Source of the DNA: Bacillus licheniformis DSM 13 = ATCC 14580
GTDB taxonomy: Bacteria > Bacillota > Bacilli > Bacillales > Bacillaceae
DNA length: 64,000 nucleotides
Assembly (NCBI RefSeq): GCF_000011645.1
Contig: NC_006270.3
Location: 2,353,501-2,417,500, forward strand
Direction: 5' to 3'
Shown: piece by piece, positions 51,184 to 59,532 of the stretch
Numbering within the stretch: the first letter of the stretch is position 1
Layout: each line of letters starts with the position of its first letter
Program-made: the position numbers and the translations under genes
Notes under the pieces: generated by a model
What the model saw: only the letters and a program-made list of their open reading frames with translations
Told to the model about the DNA's origin: nothing
Databases searched by the model: none

Positions 51184-51705
51184 ATGTATCCCCAAGCTTA
51201 TATCGATTACCTCGCCGAATTCCACGGGGCAAGGGATTATTTTGAGTGCCACGAAATTCTAGAAGACCATTGGAAAAAGGACCCTCCCGGCGAGCGGAAA
51301 TTACACTGGGTCGGGTTGATTCAGCTGGCTGTCGCGCTCTATCATCAGCGGAGAAACAATTTTGCCGGCGCGGAGAGATTAATGGCGAACAGCATTCGCA
51401 TCCTGGCGTCCGAAAAAGACGCAGTTGAATCGCTCGGATTGGATTACAGCCGCTTCATCGAACTGTTAAGGCGGACTCACCAAAAAATCGAAGCCCATTC
51501 CCCTTATGAAAGCATCATGCTCCCGATCGCAGATGAAGCATTGATCAAAGCATGCCGGAAACAATGTGAGAAAAAGTCATATGAGTGGGGAGCAAACGCT
51601 GCACCAGACGCCTTTATCATTGATAAACACCGGCTGAGGGACCGGACTGAAGTAATTGCCGAGAGGGATAAACAAATCAAGCGGCGAAAAAAGAGCAGAG
51701 GCTAG
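51184..51705 (+). CDS. ypuF: YpuF family protein (DUF309)
   Basis: A 173-residue soluble helical protein with the DUF309 signature FHGARDYFECHEILEDHWKK and HWVGLIQLAVALYHQRRNN, conserved His, Glu and Cys residues that could bind metal. The C-terminus is strongly basic. ATG 51184 follows AAAGGAGGATGTC. It is convergent with ribT. Function unknown. Confidence 0.8.
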   Translation: MYPQAYIDYLAEFHGARDYFECHEILEDHWKKDPPGERKLHWVGLIQLAVALYHQRRNNFAGAERLMANSIRILASEKDAVESLGLDYSRFIELLRRTHQKIEAHSPYESIMLPIADEALIKACRKQCEKKSYEWGANAAPDAFIIDKHRLRDRTEVIAERDKQIKRRKKSRG

Positions 51706-51717
51706 AAGCCTCTGCTC
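51687..51717 (-). terminator. rib operon terminator
   Basis: GAGCAGAGGC and GCCTCTGCTC arms with a 5-nt loop are followed by TTTTTTCGCC on the minus strand. It lies across the ribT stop and inside the end of ypuF. Confidence 0.85.
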
Positions 51718-52090
51718 ATTGGTTATATGTGATGTCTTCATTTTCATGATCCTGACAGCGCTCAAAGAATCCTTTAGTTAATTCATTCGGAACCAGCGGT
51801 TTAGGTGCAAATATTGGCGAAATAGCCGACACCATTTTTTTGCCGATTCCCTGATGACGGTGAGACGGATTTACACTGATATGCTTGATCTCGACTTCTT
51901 CTTCTCTTTTCTCTACTCCTACACAGCCGACAATATCCTCGCCTTCTTTCCATAGGAACAGTTGCCTTTCAGTGTCCGTTTCATAGTCTTTAATTGTCTG
52001 CTGAAGCTGCTTGACGTCCTTCTCATTCGGCATAAACGAAAGGAGCCCCATCGCAATCTTTTCGAATGACTTTTTATAACGAATTAACAT
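51716..52090 (-). CDS. ribT: RibT, GNAT-type acetyltransferase
   Basis: The last gene of the riboflavin operon. The 124-residue protein has the GNAT fold with the acetyl-CoA signature ISVNPSHRHQGIGKKM. Its substrate is unknown; it is not needed for riboflavin synthesis itself. It is the same length as B. subtilis RibT. It follows ribH by about 100 bp and ends at the operon terminator. Confidence 0.93.
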   Translation of the reverse strand: MLIRYKKSFEKIAMGLLSFMPNEKDVKQLQQTIKDYETDTERQLFLWKEGEDIVGCVGVEKREEEVEIKHISVNPSHRHQGIGKKMVSAISPIFAPKPLVPNELTKGFFERCQDHENEDITYNQ

Positions 52091-52191
52091 AAATACCCCT
52101 CAATATATCAAAATGTGGATCTAACGAAGGCTAGTCGCTTCACATCACATTATAAACATTTTTATAACCTTTTTAAACTCTTTTTCGGCAA

Positions 52192-52656
52192 TTATTGAAG
52201 CGACCGGGTCAGGTTCGCCATTTCAATCGCTGCCGCGGCAGCTTCTGCACCTTTATTTCCGGCTTTTGTTCCGGCGCGTTCGACCGCCTGCTCGATCGTG
52301 TCTGTCGTCAATACGCCGAAGATCACCGGAACGCCTGTTGACATGCTGCTCGCTGCAATCCCCTTAGCCGCTTCATTGCAGACATAGTCATAGTGGCTTG
52401 TCGCTCCTCTGATAACCGTGCCCAGCGTAATCACTGCGTCGTATTTTTTCGTTTCAGCCATTTTTTTGGCGATGAGCGGAATTTCGAAAGCGCCGGGAAC
52501 CCAGGCGACATCAATATCATCAGCTTTGACCCCATGTCTCAACAGCGTGTCTTCTGCGCCGCTTAGAAGTTTGCTTGTAATAAAATCGTTGAACCTTGAC
52601 ACAACGATCCCAATTTTCAAATCTGTTCCAATTACATGACCTTCTATTTTATTCAT
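52192..52656 (-). CDS. ribH: 6,7-dimethyl-8-ribityllumazine synthase
   Basis: RibH condenses the ribityl pyrimidine with dihydroxybutanone phosphate to lumazine and forms a 60-subunit shell around riboflavin synthase. The 154-residue protein shows IVVSRFNDFITSKLL, VPGAFEIPLIAKKMA, GTVIRGATSHYDYVC (catalytic His) and PVIFGVLTTDTIEQA. It lies 34 bp after ribBA. Confidence 0.97.
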   Translation of the reverse strand: MNKIEGHVIGTDLKIGIVVSRFNDFITSKLLSGAEDTLLRHGVKADDIDVAWVPGAFEIPLIAKKMAETKKYDAVITLGTVIRGATSHYDYVCNEAAKGIAASSMSTGVPVIFGVLTTDTIEQAVERAGTKAGNKGAEAAAAAIEMANLTRSLQ

Positions 52657-52690
52657 ATGAATCCCGTCCTTTTTTGTGATTGATTTTAGT

Positions 52691-53887
52691 TTAAAAATGA
52701 AGCATATGCCCCAATTTTGATTTTTTCGTTTTTAGATACTTTTCATTATCTTTTTTTGTCTCCATCTGCAGCGGCACCCTGTCTGCGATCGTCAGGCCGT
52801 AACCTTCGAGACCTGCAATTTTTCGCGGGTTGTTCGTTAACAGCTTCATTTGCTTCACGCCGAGGTCCCTTAAGATTTGGGCGCCGATCCCGTAGTTGCG
52901 AAGGTCTGGAAGAAAACCGAGCTTTTCGTTAGCCTGTACGGTGTCGTATCCTTCTTCCTGCAGCTTATAAGCTTTCAGTTTATTGATTAAGCCGATTCCC
53001 CTTCCTTCCTGTCTCAAATACAGGAGTACGCCCCGGCCCGCTTGTTCGATTTGCGCGAGCGCAGCGGCAAGCTGCGGGCCGCAGTCGCAGCGGTAAGAGC
53101 CGAAAACATCGCCCGTCAGGCATTCTGAGTGTACCCGGACAAGCACAGGCTCGTCACCGAAAGGTATGTCGCCTTTGACGAGTGCTATATGTTCTTTGTC
53201 ATCGATTTCGTTTGTATAGCCGTAAACCTTGAAGGTACCGAATTCGGAAGGCAGCGTAATTTTCACTTCCCGGTTGATCAGCGTTCCCTTGCTGTAGCGG
53301 TATTCGATCAAATCTTTAATCGTGATCATTTTCAAGCCGTGCTGATCGGCTATTTTTTTGAGTTCAGGCACCCTTGCCATCGTGCCGTCTTCATTCATGA
53401 TTTCGCAGATGACGCCGGCCGGCGCGGACCCGCACGCTTCTGCAAGGTCAACGGCCGCCTCCGTATGTCCGGCTCTTTTTAAAACGCCGCCTTTTTTCGC
53501 GATCAGGGGGAAAATGTGCCCCGGCCTTTTAAAATCACCCGGATGCGCGTGATCAGCGATCAGCGACATGACGGTCAGCGACCGCTCCTGAGCGCTAATC
53601 CCCGTCTTTGTATCGCGGTGATCGACACTGACCGTAAATGCTGTGTGGTGAGAATCGGTATTTTCGTCCACCATCGGTTGGAGCTCAAGCCGGGAAGCGA
53701 TCTCTTCATTGAGCGGCGCGCAGATCAACCCCCTTCCGTGCGAAGCCATAAAGTTGATTACATCGGGTGTTGCGTATTCCGCCAGCGCAACGAAATCGCC
53801 TTCGTTTTCCCTGTTCTCGTCATCGACTACGATGATGACTTTTCCCTGCTTCAAATCGCGAATCGCTTCTTCAATTGTGTGAAACAT
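52691..53887 (-). CDS. ribBA: Bifunctional DHBP synthase / GTP cyclohydrolase II
   Basis: The N-terminal half (about residues 1-200) makes dihydroxybutanone phosphate from ribulose 5-phosphate (VVDDENRENEGDFV, GHTEAAVDLA). The C-terminal half opens the GTP ring; its zinc site reads CLTGDVFGSYRCDCG, followed by LRQEGRGIGLINKLKAY. The 398-residue fusion starts at ATG 53887 after GGAGGCTGTGC. In B. subtilis it is called ribA. It lies between ribE and ribH in the operon. Confidence 0.97.
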   Translation of the reverse strand: MFHTIEEAIRDLKQGKVIIVVDDENRENEGDFVALAEYATPDVINFMASHGRGLICAPLNEEIASRLELQPMVDENTDSHHTAFTVSVDHRDTKTGISAQERSLTVMSLIADHAHPGDFKRPGHIFPLIAKKGGVLKRAGHTEAAVDLAEACGSAPAGVICEIMNEDGTMARVPELKKIADQHGLKMITIKDLIEYRYSKGTLINREVKITLPSEFGTFKVYGYTNEIDDKEHIALVKGDIPFGDEPVLVRVHSECLTGDVFGSYRCDCGPQLAAALAQIEQAGRGVLLYLRQEGRGIGLINKLKAYKLQEEGYDTVQANEKLGFLPDLRNYGIGAQILRDLGVKQMKLLTNNPRKIAGLEGYGLTIADRVPLQMETKKDNEKYLKTKKSKLGHMLHF

Positions 53888-53908
53888 AGACGCACAGCCT
53901 CCTTTCAT

Positions 53909-54556
53909 TTAAAACCCGTTTTCTTTAAAGAATGCTTCAGTCAATGCCTGTGCCTGTTTTTCTTGTTTTGTTTGGTGGAGAAAGCGGTAAATGTATTTGC
54001 CGATCATATCGCACTCGATGTTGACGATGCTTCCGACCTTTTTTGCAGGAAAAATCGTTTCATCCAATGTGTGCGGGATAAGCGAGACTGTTACCTGATC
54101 CTCCGTCAGTCCGAATATGGTGAGGCTGACGCCGTCTACGGCGATCGAACCTTTTAACACAAGCATTTTGGCCAGTGAAGGGTCAAGTTTTAAATCATAG
54201 TATACGGTGTTTGCCGCTTTTTCTATGCGAACGATCGATGCAGTGCCGTCGACATGCCCCGACACCATATGCCCGCCGAAGCGGCCGTTTGCCGCCATCG
54301 CCCGTTCAAGATTGACGCGGCTTCCTTTTTTCAATGTGCCGAGTGATGTTGCTTTCAGCGTTTCAAGCATGACATCCGCCGTGAAACTGCTGGAACCGAA
54401 CTCATTTACGGTCAGGCAGACTCCGTTGACAGCAATGCTGTCGCCGAGCTTCACATCTTCGATCACTTTGTTGGATTGAATGACTAAAGACATGGCGCTT
54501 CCCGCCTTTTTCATGTCCAAAATCGTTCCGACTTCTTCAATGATGCCTGTAAACAT
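53909..54556 (-). CDS. ribE: Riboflavin synthase alpha chain
   Basis: RibE dismutates two lumazines to riboflavin. The 215-residue protein is two tandem lumazine-binding domains. The first starts MFTGIIEEVGTI and contains SIAVNGVCLTV; the second contains GSRVNLERAMAANGRFGGHMVSGHV, here in part, and SIAVDGVSLTI. It is 21 bp upstream of ribBA and 11 bp after ribD. Confidence 0.97.
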   Translation of the reverse strand: MFTGIIEEVGTILDMKKAGSAMSLVIQSNKVIEDVKLGDSIAVNGVCLTVNEFGSSSFTADVMLETLKATSLGTLKKGSRVNLERAMAANGRFGGHMVSGHVDGTASIVRIEKAANTVYYDLKLDPSLAKMLVLKGSIAVDGVSLTIFGLTEDQVTVSLIPHTLDETIFPAKKVGSIVNIECDMIGKYIYRFLHQTKQEKQAQALTEAFFKENGF

Positions 54557-54567
54557 ATGTCACCGCC

Positions 54568-55656
54568 TTATTCTTTTATCGGTCTTGCTGCCAGCTTTAT
54601 ATCCTGGCCGATCTTGGTAATGGTTGTGAATTGCAGTAAGGGGACATCTTTCATCGATTGAAAGCCTTCACCGGAGAGGATGCTGGGAGATTGCAGCCCT
54701 CCGATTAATTTAGGGGCAAGATAGAAGATTATTTGCTGATAGAGTCCTTCTTTGACGAAGCTTGCGTGAACCGTTGCGCCTCCTTCGACAAAGACTGAAG
54801 CGATGCCGCGGTCTGCAAGGTGCAGAAGCACGTCGCGCACCTGAAGTTCATCCGCATCGAGCACGGTTACCTGCACACCTTCTTTTTCCACGTTCCGAAC
54901 CTTTTCGGGATCTGCCTTGGACGTCGTGTAAATCCAAGTAGGCGCTTCTTTATCCTGAATCACTTTTGACTGGAGCGGGATTGACAGCGTCGTATCGAGA
55001 ACGACGCGCACCGGCTGATTCACCGCACCGGGGAGACGGCATGTCAAACTTGGGTCGTCTGCTTTTATTGTGCCCGATCCGACTAAAATACACTGGTGGT
55101 TTTTTCGGTATTGGTGAGCATCCATCCGCGCTTCTTCAGAAGTAATCCATTTGCTGTCGCCTGTTGCGGTGGCGGTTTTGCCGTCAAGGCTTGCAGCGGC
55201 TTTTAATGTCACATACGGAAGGCCTGTCCGCATAAAATGCATGAACTTTTCATTCAGCTCTTCCGCCTGTTCTTTGAGAACGCCTGTTTCCACCTCGATC
55301 CCGGCGCTTCTCAGCATCTCGATTCCTCTTCCGGAAACGAGCGGATTCGGATCTTCCGCAGCCACGACCACCCGCTTCAAACCGGAACGAATAATCAGTT
55401 CCGCGCAAGGAGGCGTTTTGCCGTAATGGCTGCACGGTTCAAGCGTCACATAGATGACGGCTCCTTCCGCATGGCGGCCTGCCATTTGAATGGCGTGCAC
55501 TTCTGCATGTGCTTCGCCGTATTTTAAATGGGCTCCCATTCCGACCACTTCGCCGTCTTTGACGACAACCGCTCCGACAAGCGGATTGGCCCCGGTCTGG
55601 CCTTCGCCCTGCCTCGCCAGCTCCAATGCAAGATTCATATAATGCGCATCCGTCAT
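54568..55656 (-). CDS. ribD: Bifunctional pyrimidine deaminase / reductase RibD
   Basis: The N-terminal zinc deaminase (about residues 1-145; HAEVHAIQMAG and PCSHYGKTPPC) and C-terminal NADPH reductase (LKAAASLDGKTATATGDSKW, VFVEGGATVH) catalyse steps two and three of riboflavin synthesis. The 362-residue protein is the usual length. ATG 55656 follows AGGGAGGGAAATTC. It is first in ribD-ribE-ribBA-ribH-ribT and is called ribG in older work. Confidence 0.97.
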   Translation of the reverse strand: MTDAHYMNLALELARQGEGQTGANPLVGAVVVKDGEVVGMGAHLKYGEAHAEVHAIQMAGRHAEGAVIYVTLEPCSHYGKTPPCAELIIRSGLKRVVVAAEDPNPLVSGRGIEMLRSAGIEVETGVLKEQAEELNEKFMHFMRTGLPYVTLKAAASLDGKTATATGDSKWITSEEARMDAHQYRKNHQCILVGSGTIKADDPSLTCRLPGAVNQPVRVVLDTTLSIPLQSKVIQDKEAPTWIYTTSKADPEKVRNVEKEGVQVTVLDADELQVRDVLLHLADRGIASVFVEGGATVHASFVKEGLYQQIIFYLAPKLIGGLQSPSILSGEGFQSMKDVPLLQFTTITKIGQDIKLAARPIKE

Positions 55657-55676
55657 GAATTTCCCTCCCTTCTTTC

Positions 55677-55712
55677 AAAAAAATAACCCCGGATGTTGAT
55701 CCGGGGGTTGTT
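55677..55712 (-). terminator. Riboswitch-controlled terminator of the rib operon
   Basis: The minus strand reads AACCCCCGGAT CAAC ATCCGGGGTT, then ATTTTTTT, between the aptamer and ribD. FMN binding should favour it. Confidence 0.85.
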
Positions 55713-55768
55713 TTTGTGCATGAGAAATAAAACTATGCTTATTCATTATTTTTTACATAGTCTCTTCA

Positions 55769-55912
55769 TCCTTCTCCCATCCAGACTTTCACTGTCGGCT
55801 TCAGCTTTTCACTGAATCCACCGCTTTGCACGAAGCACAGCGGGTCACGGGCTCTAAAGCTGTCTCTCGCTTTATTACCGCCGGTCGGGATTTTCACCCA
55901 GCCCCGAAGGAT
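55769..55912 (-). promoter_or_regulatory. FMN riboswitch of the rib operon
   Basis: The minus strand carries the RFN core: CCTTCGGGGCTGGGTG, CCGACCGGCGGTAAT, TAGAGCCCGTGACCCGC, GGTGGATTCAGTG, AGCCGACAGTGAAAGTC and TGGATGGGAGAAGGATG. The P3 arm is longer than in the ribU copy. It is followed by a terminator and then ribD. Confidence 0.97.
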
Positions 55913-55942
55913 ACAATCGATATTTACTTGTCCTTATGCGTA

Positions 55943-55971
55943 ATTATAGCGGCCGCATATTAAAATTGCAA
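55943..55971 (-). promoter_or_regulatory. rib operon promoter
   Basis: Minus strand: TTGCAA (55966-55971), a 17-bp spacer, perfect TATAAT (55943-55948), about 30 bp before the aptamer. Confidence 0.75.
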
Positions 55972-55988
55972 TGAAAACTGCTTGCACA

Positions 55989-56019
55989 GAAAAACCCTCT
56001 GAAAAACAGAGGGTTTTTA
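55989..56019 (-). terminator. ypuD terminator
   Basis: AAAAACCCTCTG and CAGAGGGTTTTT arms with a 5-nt loop overlap the ypuD stop codon. Confidence 0.85.
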
Positions 56020-56361
56020 TTCTGCCACCTTGACGACTTTTATTAATCCGTCGATTCTGTTGGCATTAGAGAAGTAGGCCTTTACTTTGTCTCCTTCTTT
56101 AATGTCGGACAGATCCTGGTTAAGATTTTTCGCATTGAAAATGATCTTCGTTCCGTTATCTGATACCCCGTGGTATTCAGTGCCGTCAATTTTGGTGATC
56201 TTATATTGATAAATGGTATAGTTCTTTTCCTCAGATGAGACGGTTTGGCTGAGCGCCGTTGAGACATCCTGAACGCTTCCGTTTTTTAAATAATAAAAGC
56301 CTCCGGCCAGTACGGCAGCCAAAACGAGCAGAACCGTGAGCTTGAATTTTATTTTCCCCAT
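56017..56361 (-). CDS. ypuD: YpuD, membrane-anchored protein with a small beta domain
   Basis: A 114-residue protein with an N-terminal helix (about residues 6-23) and an extracytoplasmic OB-like domain (DGTEYHGVSDNGTKIIF, DIKEGDKVKAYFS). ATG 56361 follows GGAGGTTTTGATC; the TTG two codons earlier is less likely. It resembles B. subtilis YpuD at the same site next to ribD. Function unknown; the possible ECF promoter suggests envelope stress. Confidence 0.8.
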   Translation of the reverse strand: MGKIKFKLTVLLVLAAVLAGGFYYLKNGSVQDVSTALSQTVSSEEKNYTIYQYKITKIDGTEYHGVSDNGTKIIFNAKNLNQDLSDIKEGDKVKAYFSNANRIDGLIKVVKVAE

Positions 56362-56467
56362 GATCAAAACCTCCAGAACACGTTCTGAACTATCCTATGT
56401 TTATTTCCTATGAATGATGAAATAAAACATGTTCGATTCAGACGGAAAATATGTGGTTTTTAAGTAT

Positions 56468-56494
56468 AACGCAAAATGAAGGGAAATCGTTTCA
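56468..56494 (-). promoter_or_regulatory. Possible ECF-sigma promoter of ypuD
   Basis: Minus strand: TGAAAC (56489-56494), a 17-bp spacer, CGTT (56468-56471), overlapping TATACT at 56463-56468. The -35 is perfect for sigma-M/W; the -10 is one base off CGTC/CGTA. The rest of the 262-bp gap shows a short inverted repeat at 56374-56387 and no terminator for the gene upstream. Confidence 0.4.
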
Positions 56495-56623
56495 TATTCA
56501 GACGAAATACTACTTATAACCTACGAATGTACATTCTGATTTAGGGGTGTTTGCGAAAACAAGCTTAAAAATCGAGTCTAAATCACTACATTTCAAAAAA
56601 CCGTTTGTTCTGTCTTCTTCGCT

Positions 56624-58810
56624 TCAGGTTTCGTTGTAAAAGTCGTTTCGGATGGCGATAACAGACTGATTTTTAAAATACTCGCTGTCTTTTGTTTTTG
56701 CCCAGGCGAGAAACTTCACATGCTCGGAATGGAACAGTGCCTCGTGTTGGGGCGAGCGAGCAGCAGCCGCGCCGAGTCTGTGTTTGATTCCGCGGATGAA
56801 CTTCCAATATTGATAGAAAGGCAGTTTTAATTTTGTCATAAATCCTGCCGAGTCTTCAATCACATATCCTTCCTCTTCAATCGACGGGTCATTTGACACA
56901 GACAGGTACCATTTATAAAAATCGGTCCACTGATGAAAAGTAATGACTTTTTGCTTACATTCTACGCGGAATGTCTCCGCAAAACGAAGGACGTCTTCAT
57001 ACAGCAGCTTTTCATATTTCATCTGCCTCTTGACAATGTCGAGAAGGACAAGCTTGTCCGATTCGTACTCGATAATGTGCGGATCTTTTTCTGGCAGCAC
57101 GACTTCAAACACTAACGAAACATTGCGTTTTTTCACATATTCTTTCATAGCCTCTGTTTGAGATGCGTCAAACGTTTTGTAAAACAGCTCTTCCACCCAT
57201 TTCGCATGGCCGTCTTTTTGTCCGCTTGATGTATAGGATTTTGAGGTGAAGACAAGCTCATCGGTTTCAGAATTGTAGCCGACCGTTCCCAAAAATCCAT
57301 TCGCCTTATCATAGACGGTGACCGGAAAGCGCAGCGTGTTAACGAGAACATGCATTTTCGTCGTCAGACGCTCCTCGATGTTGAAAAATTTGTTGTAGCT
57401 TCTGCTGACGATTTCATTCGTGTTTCTATTAATAAACAGCCCTCTTGCCTTCATGCTGACGCTGTCCCATTTTCTCTCCTGAAAAGCCTTTCTCGTAAAG
57501 TTAAAAGAGGAAATGCCGCCGGCTAGTTTTTGCTCAGACACATAATCATGTTCGTCCAAATGCTTTAGAAAATGTTCGACCGTCAGCTCCTCGTGCGCGT
57601 GATGAGAAGTAAGCGGAGGAGCGGAAGTTTTAAACACATCATTTTTTATTTCGTGTGTTTGAATTCCCGACCGATCAATGGTGACAACTCTTAAATGCCC
57701 GCCGTGCTCCACCTGCCCTTCCAGGTTATATGATTTTGCAGCTGCATGCACTGGAAGTCGGAACATGTTTCTGTGCCCGTGGATTTGAATGATGTTCCGC
57801 CCTTCCATATTTTTCGTAAAGACATGGTCGATATCTGTCTCATATCCGCCGACACCGTTGATCAGCTGGCTGGTAGCCGTAAACAGAAGGTTGTCAGGGA
57901 GCGCGGAAATGCCGCCGTGCGTGATGATGTAAGTGTCTTGTCCATACGTGAAGTAGGCAATTTGGTGGAAGCGCCTGGCCAGTTCCCTGATATCTCTCTT
58001 GTCAAAACCTGCTTCGTCTAATTCTGGTTTTGTCTTCTTGTTGAATACGCTGCTTCTTGTTACTTCGTCATGCCCGTATTGCTTTAAATATTTATCATGA
58101 TTTCCTTCGAGCAAAATCACATTTTTGCGGTCTTTGATACGGAGAAGGAATTGGACGACTTTTGCGTTTTCTATTCCTCTATCAACCATATCGCCTGTAA
58201 AAATATATAACTCGTCATCTTCGAGTCTGCCTTTCAAATAGGAATCAAGCACCGTAAAACAGCCGTGCACATCCCCGATGACATGTATTTTTTTGTAGCT
58301 GTCAAGCCGCCTCGGCTTATACTGCATAGCATCGGCAAATTCTTCCGGCTTGATCACTGTTGTCCAGGAAGGCGCCGGTTCGGATAAAATCCGCTCGTGC
58401 ATGGCGTGAACCACGCTGTCTGGCACCCGCTTATGCTCAGCCCTCTCGCGGTTTCTCAACAGGGCGGTCTCAAGCGGAACATTGGGAAAATCAACCACAT
58501 ACGCTCTGTAGCGATACTTTAAAACGAGAGCTTTATAGCCGGAAATCATGCTTTGTTTTGCATGTGTGGCATCAACGATCGTGAATTCTCCCCTCTCCAT
58601 CCTTTCTTCAAGCAGGCTGAACAAAAGCTTCCATACCTTGCCGTCATTTTTTTGGGAAATGTCGTATTTCCCTTCCAAATTTAACACTGGTGACTGATGG
58701 ATCAGCCTCAGCTGATCGGCAGACAGCGTATATTGATTCAATTGATGATCCCTGATCCAGGTTGATTTTCCGGTGCCAGGGCAGCCTCTAAGCAGTACTA
58801 AAGTCCTCAT
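56624..58810 (-). CDS. Three-domain RNA repair enzyme: kinase, phosphoesterase, ligase
   Basis: A 728-residue fusion. Residues 1-160 are a P-loop polynucleotide kinase (RGCPGTGKST at 8-17, VDATHAKQS, LLRNRERAEHKRV lid). Residues 174-400 are a calcineurin-type phosphoesterase with metal motifs GDVHG (179-183), GDMVDRG (206-212), GNHD (236-239), THGG (297-300) and HGH (344-346). Residues 405-728 resemble a T4 Rnl1-type ligase: a possible nucleotidyl Lys428 in SEQKLAGG, RGLFINR, NKFFNIEE (473-480), LVFEVV and KLKLP. It could heal 2',3'-cyclic phosphate and 5'-OH ends and seal them. No Hen1 or RtcB neighbour is present. It looks like an accessory gene beside ypuD. Confidence 0.82.
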   Translation of the reverse strand: MRTLVLLRGCPGTGKSTWIRDHQLNQYTLSADQLRLIHQSPVLNLEGKYDISQKNDGKVWKLLFSLLEERMERGEFTIVDATHAKQSMISGYKALVLKYRYRAYVVDFPNVPLETALLRNRERAEHKRVPDSVVHAMHERILSEPAPSWTTVIKPEEFADAMQYKPRRLDSYKKIHVIGDVHGCFTVLDSYLKGRLEDDELYIFTGDMVDRGIENAKVVQFLLRIKDRKNVILLEGNHDKYLKQYGHDEVTRSSVFNKKTKPELDEAGFDKRDIRELARRFHQIAYFTYGQDTYIITHGGISALPDNLLFTATSQLINGVGGYETDIDHVFTKNMEGRNIIQIHGHRNMFRLPVHAAAKSYNLEGQVEHGGHLRVVTIDRSGIQTHEIKNDVFKTSAPPLTSHHAHEELTVEHFLKHLDEHDYVSEQKLAGGISSFNFTRKAFQERKWDSVSMKARGLFINRNTNEIVSRSYNKFFNIEERLTTKMHVLVNTLRFPVTVYDKANGFLGTVGYNSETDELVFTSKSYTSSGQKDGHAKWVEELFYKTFDASQTEAMKEYVKKRNVSLVFEVVLPEKDPHIIEYESDKLVLLDIVKRQMKYEKLLYEDVLRFAETFRVECKQKVITFHQWTDFYKWYLSVSNDPSIEEEGYVIEDSAGFMTKLKLPFYQYWKFIRGIKHRLGAAAARSPQHEALFHSEHVKFLAWAKTKDSEYFKNQSVIAIRNDFYNET

Positions 58811-58882
58811 TGTTGATCTCCTTATTCAGTTCTGATGAGTTAATTTTAGCATTCCTTCCAAGAATATACGTAATTTTTTGCT

Positions 58883-58901
58883 ATTTGTTTCAAAAACAAA
58901 T
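58883..58901. promoter_or_regulatory. Inverted repeat upstream of the RNA repair gene
   Basis: ATTTGTTT CAA AAACAAAT is a perfect 8-bp inverted repeat with a 3-nt centre, about 75 bp before the start. An extended -10 (TGCTAAAAT on the minus strand) lies between it and the gene. It could be an operator or form part of the neighbouring terminator. Confidence 0.35.
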
Positions 58902-58930
58902 AAAAAAGATCCCCATAAAGGGGACCTTTT
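58902..58930 (-). terminator. hsp20 terminator
   Basis: AGGTCCCC and GGGGATCT arms around TTTAT are followed by TTTTTTATTTG on the minus strand. Confidence 0.8.
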
Positions 58931-58936
58931 GTGTCC

Positions 58937-59374
58937 TTAATGAAATTCCACATCTATCCTCTTTTTTTCGTCGGGCTTGTCTTTCGGCATTCTCACTTCA
59001 AGCACGCCGTTCCTATAAGAAGCTCTTATTCCTTCACGGCTGACGGGAGCAGGAAGCGCGACTGCCCTGTGAAAACGGCCTGTAAATCGTTCTTTCCGGT
59101 GCATGTTTTCCTCTTTTACTTCGCTTGACCTGTTGATGGTTCCGCTGATATGAAGCATATTGTTTTCAACCTCAATATGAACATCTTCTTTGCTTTCAAG
59201 GCCCGGGATATCGCAGGAGGCGACGATTTCATTCCCGGCTTCATGCACATCAACCCTGATATCGCCAAAGCCGTGCTCTCCTCCAAAGTTTGCCGGAAAA
59301 TCGGCAAACACCCGATCAAACTCTCTTCTGATCGTATTCAAATGTTTAAATGGTTCGTAAGGTACTAACGGCAT
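58937..59374 (-). CDS. Hsp20 / alpha-crystallin family small heat-shock protein
   Basis: A 145-residue holdase-type chaperone. It has an N-terminal arm (PLVPYEPFKHLNTIRREFD), the alpha-crystallin domain (about residues 38-130; VDVHEAGNEIVASCDIPG, VENNMLHISG, FHRAVALPAPV) and the edge motif RNGVLEVRMPK. The C-terminal IxI-type tail is IDVEF. ATG 59374 follows GAAGGAGGAAAG. No CIRCE or CtsR operator is apparent upstream. It is an accessory gene relative to B. subtilis at this site. Confidence 0.9.
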   Translation of the reverse strand: MPLVPYEPFKHLNTIRREFDRVFADFPANFGGEHGFGDIRVDVHEAGNEIVASCDIPGLESKEDVHIEVENNMLHISGTINRSSEVKEENMHRKERFTGRFHRAVALPAPVSREGIRASYRNGVLEVRMPKDKPDEKKRIDVEFH

Positions 59375-59483
59375 TTTCTTTCCTCCTTCATGTTTTCATA
59401 ACCTTATGATTTCTTGTACGCTTTGATTTATGCATGCCAATATGAGGTCAAGCTCAGGGAAGAAGAGGCTTTTTAGCGGACAT

Positions 59484-59524
59484 AAAAAGAGCAGTGCTGA
59501 TATAGACCAAGCACTGCTCTTTTA
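59484..59524 (-). terminator. rap-phr terminator
   Basis: AAAAGAGCAGTGCT and AGCACTGCTCTTTT form a 14-bp perfect stem with TTTTTATG after it on the minus strand. Confidence 0.9.
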
Positions 59525-59532
59525 CTGAAATA

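Noticed and set aside
56374..56387. CAGAACACGTTCTG as a LexA box upstream of ypuD
   Set aside because: The half-sites are only 2 bp apart; the Bacillus LexA site needs GAAC-N4-GTTC.
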